A DNA stretch of 7,227 nucleotides, taken from the NCBI GenBank assembly GCA_021163565.1, contig JAGGTT010000281.1, forward strand, positions 1 through 7,227, given 5' to 3'. A model generated the notes under the pieces. The model had not been told where the DNA came from and searched no databases. It worked only from the letters and a program-made list of their open reading frames with translations. Shown one piece after another: positions 5,761 through 7,227 of the stretch. The position numbers and the translations under genes are program-made. The DNA comes from Candidatus Tharpella sp. (GTDB lineage Bacteria > Desulfobacterota > Anaeroferrophillalia > Anaeroferrophillales > Tharpellaceae). Positions within the stretch are counted from its first letter, which is position 1. Every line of letters starts with the position of its first letter.

Positions 5761-7170
5761 ATGGCGACAAAACCTGACTGGGAAAAGATGGTCCGCAGGC
5801 TTGAACTTCGGCTCCGTTTGAAATCGTTTCCGGTAGCTTTCAAGATGCTGGAGAAAAAAGTGGAACTGGAGAATATCCCATTTCTGCGACGGCCGCAGAG
5901 TAAGATGACCATGTGCCAGATGATCAATATGGTGCGTAATTTTGACTGGAGCATCGGGGCTGATCTGGATGATTTTATATCATCCGCCTGTTCCTCGGTT
6001 CTGGGCCTGGAAGAGCTGCCTGAGACTCACAGAGACGGTACCTTTCGCAATATTGTCTGGGTTGCAAGTAAAAGTGATGCGCGAAAATTCGAGGCCTCTA
6101 TTCCCCGCTTGCCGACCGGCCGTTATGAAGCTCTGGCGCTGGCCCCATTGGTGTATAAGCCCTTCGATCCTGATATCATTTTAATTTACGCCAATCCGGC
6201 CCAGATGATAATTCTGGTTAATGCCTTGCAGTTTGCTGACTATGAGGTTTTCAAGTTTTATTGTGTCGGTGAGTCATCCTGTGCCGATGCCATCGTGCGT
6301 TGTTATCAGGAGGGTAAGCCGTCTCTGGCGCTGCCCTGTTATGGTGAACGCTGTTACGGTCATACTCAGGATGATGAACTGGTTATGGCGCTGCCCCCGG
6401 CTCTGCTGGTCAAAGCGTTGTCAGGTCTTGAGGCACTTTATCGTCGCGGAGTTCGCTATCCGATCAGCTTTGCCGGGGCCGGTTGTGATTTGACGGAGGT
6501 GTTTCCCCCGGCCTATCTGGGACTTGATAAGATGATGAAAAAGGTTAAGGGTGATGGCCGTCGCACTCTTATCGGAGTGACCGGCGGTATTGCCAGTGGT
6601 AAAAGCGCAGTTTCCAAGATGCTGACTGAACTGGGTTCTCCATTGATTGATTTTGATCTTATCGCCCGCCAGGTGGTGGAACCCGGAACTCCGGGGCTTA
6701 TGGCAATAATCGATTATTTCGGGCGCCAGGTTCTGGCGGATGATGGCTCTTTAGATCGGAAAAAGGTTTCGGATATTGTTTTTGGGGATATGGAGAAACG
6801 GAAAAAACTTGAAAGTTTTACGCATCCGCCGATCTATGAAGAGTTTTTCAAACAGGCAGATGCAATTGCGGCTGAAAATCCGGAGGCAATTATTCAAGTG
6901 GCGGTGCCGCTGCTGATTGAGTTGAATCTGCAGTATCTTTTTGACAAAATTCTGCTGGTGCATGTTCCGGCTGAGGTTCAGGAAGAGCGTCTGGCGCAGC
7001 GTGATAATATCAGTTCTGAAGAGGCGGCGAATATCATGAAATCTCAGCTTCCGATAGCTGAAAAACTTCAGTTTGCTGATTTTGTCATTGATAACAGTCA
7101 GGATCTTGACGCGACCAGATCCCAGGTGGAAGTGATCTGGCATGATTTGCAGGCGAAACCACAAAAATAG
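5761..7170 (+). CDS. coaE: DUF169 domain fused to dephospho-CoA kinase (CoaE)
   Basis: This 469-residue protein joins two families in one uninterrupted frame. Residues 1 to about 245 match DUF169: SFPVAFKML near residue 22, a Cys pair at 52 and 77, GRYEALALAPLVYKPFDPD, the I-Y-x-NPAQMIIL stretch, C174, and LALPCYGERC (C193, C198) followed by DDELVMALPP. Residues about 269-469 are a full-length CoaE, which phosphorylates dephospho-CoA with ATP to make CoA. Seen are the Walker A GGIASGKS (275-282), DFDLIAR (297-303), THPPI (354-358), VPLLIE (382-387), the lid RLAQRD (410-415) and a QLPIAEKLQFAD tail. All key kinase residues are present, so the kinase should work. CoaE alone is usually about 200 residues. 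The link holds tandem ATGs (6532, 6535) without a clear ribosome binding site, so a separate CoaE is possible but not favoured. DUF169 function is unknown; its cysteines suggest metal binding or redox chemistry. The gene is last of the visible operon, about 22 bp after the PHP gene. Confidence 0.9.
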   Translation: MATKPDWEKMVRRLELRLRLKSFPVAFKMLEKKVELENIPFLRRPQSKMTMCQMINMVRNFDWSIGADLDDFISSACSSVLGLEELPETHRDGTFRNIVWVASKSDARKFEASIPRLPTGRYEALALAPLVYKPFDPDIILIYANPAQMIILVNALQFADYEVFKFYCVGESSCADAIVRCYQEGKPSLALPCYGERCYGHTQDDELVMALPPALLVKALSGLEALYRRGVRYPISFAGAGCDLTEVFPPAYLGLDKMMKKVKGDGRRTLIGVTGGIASGKSAVSKMLTELGSPLIDFDLIARQVVEPGTPGLMAIIDYFGRQVLADDGSLDRKKVSDIVFGDMEKRKKLESFTHPPIYEEFFKQADAIAAENPEAIIQVAVPLLIELNLQYLFDKILLVHVPAEVQEERLAQRDNISSEEAANIMKSQLPIAEKLQFADFVIDNSQDLDATRSQVEVIWHDLQAKPQK

Positions 7171-7227
7171 TCGGCTTCAGGAGAGGATGTTCAGATCTGT
7201 CAGGGTTTTGTGAATCATCGTAAAGAC

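Noticed and set aside
5160..5954. Minus-strand open frame of 264 codons
   Set aside because: It runs antisense across the PHP domain and the start of the DUF169 domain, both of which carry clear family motifs. Its translation shows no recognisable domain, so it is a shadow frame.
6532..6537. Tandem ATG as the start of a separate coaE gene
   Set aside because: There is no clear Shine-Dalgarno upstream and the reading frame continues unbroken from the DUF169 domain, so a fusion is the simpler reading.
6751..7164. Minus-strand open frame of 137 codons opposite coaE
   Set aside because: The plus strand encodes unmistakable CoaE motifs; the antisense translation is Phe/Arg/Leu-rich without a domain.
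1..7227. CRISPR array, insertion sequence or phage genes
   Set aside because: No regularly spaced repeats, transposase motifs, terminal inverted repeats or phage structural genes are visible on either strand.

Overview
The window looks like a chromosomal piece of an anaerobic, Gram-negative bacterium, most likely Desulfobacterota (former deltaproteobacteria). The reasons are a PpiD-type periplasmic foldase with an inner-membrane anchor, which implies a periplasm, and a cluster of uncharacterised families (DUF2889, DUF169, DUF6125-like) that I associate with sulfate/metal-reducing lineages. This placement is inference from gene content. All supported genes lie on the + strand. Base composition is moderate, with AT-rich intergenic regions.

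Region 1 (1-2116): a full-length ppiD-like gene is followed at once by a tRNA-Ala(GGC) gene. The tRNA has its own good promoter (TTGACA, extended TG-n -10, GC-rich discriminator) starting only 13 bp after the ppiD stop, and a strong hairpin/T-tract terminator follows it. I see no terminator between ppiD and the tRNA, so the tRNA could also be read through from ppiD.

Region 2 (2117-2607): a small orphan helix-turn-helix protein (about 70 aa, excisionase/MerR-like HTH_17 type) sits alone between the tRNA terminator and a tandem pair of intrinsic terminators. No integrase, att duplication or other mobile-element part is visible.

Region 3 (2608-7227): a promoter and a roughly 95-nt structured leader precede a tight five-gene operon: a DUF1285-like protein, a Cys-rich DUF6125/ATC-hydrolase-like protein, a stand-alone DUF2889-like protein, a second DUF2889-like domain fused to a PHP-type metallophosphoesterase, and a DUF169 domain fused to dephospho-CoA kinase (CoaE). 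Spacings are 17 bp, 11 bp, a 4-bp overlap and about 22 bp. The last junctions and the matched families suggest a co-expressed unit. Its only confidently assignable reaction is the last step of CoA synthesis, with a probable phosphoesterase activity next to it. What the DUF domains do is unknown; a link to CoA or nucleotide metabolism is only a hypothesis. No terminator is seen after coaE in the last 57 bp, so the operon may continue beyond the window.

The items most worth following up are the DUF169-CoaE fusion, the two divergent adjacent DUF2889 copies (one fused to PHP, the other lacking the C-x-H motif), and the leader with two mutually exclusive hairpins.
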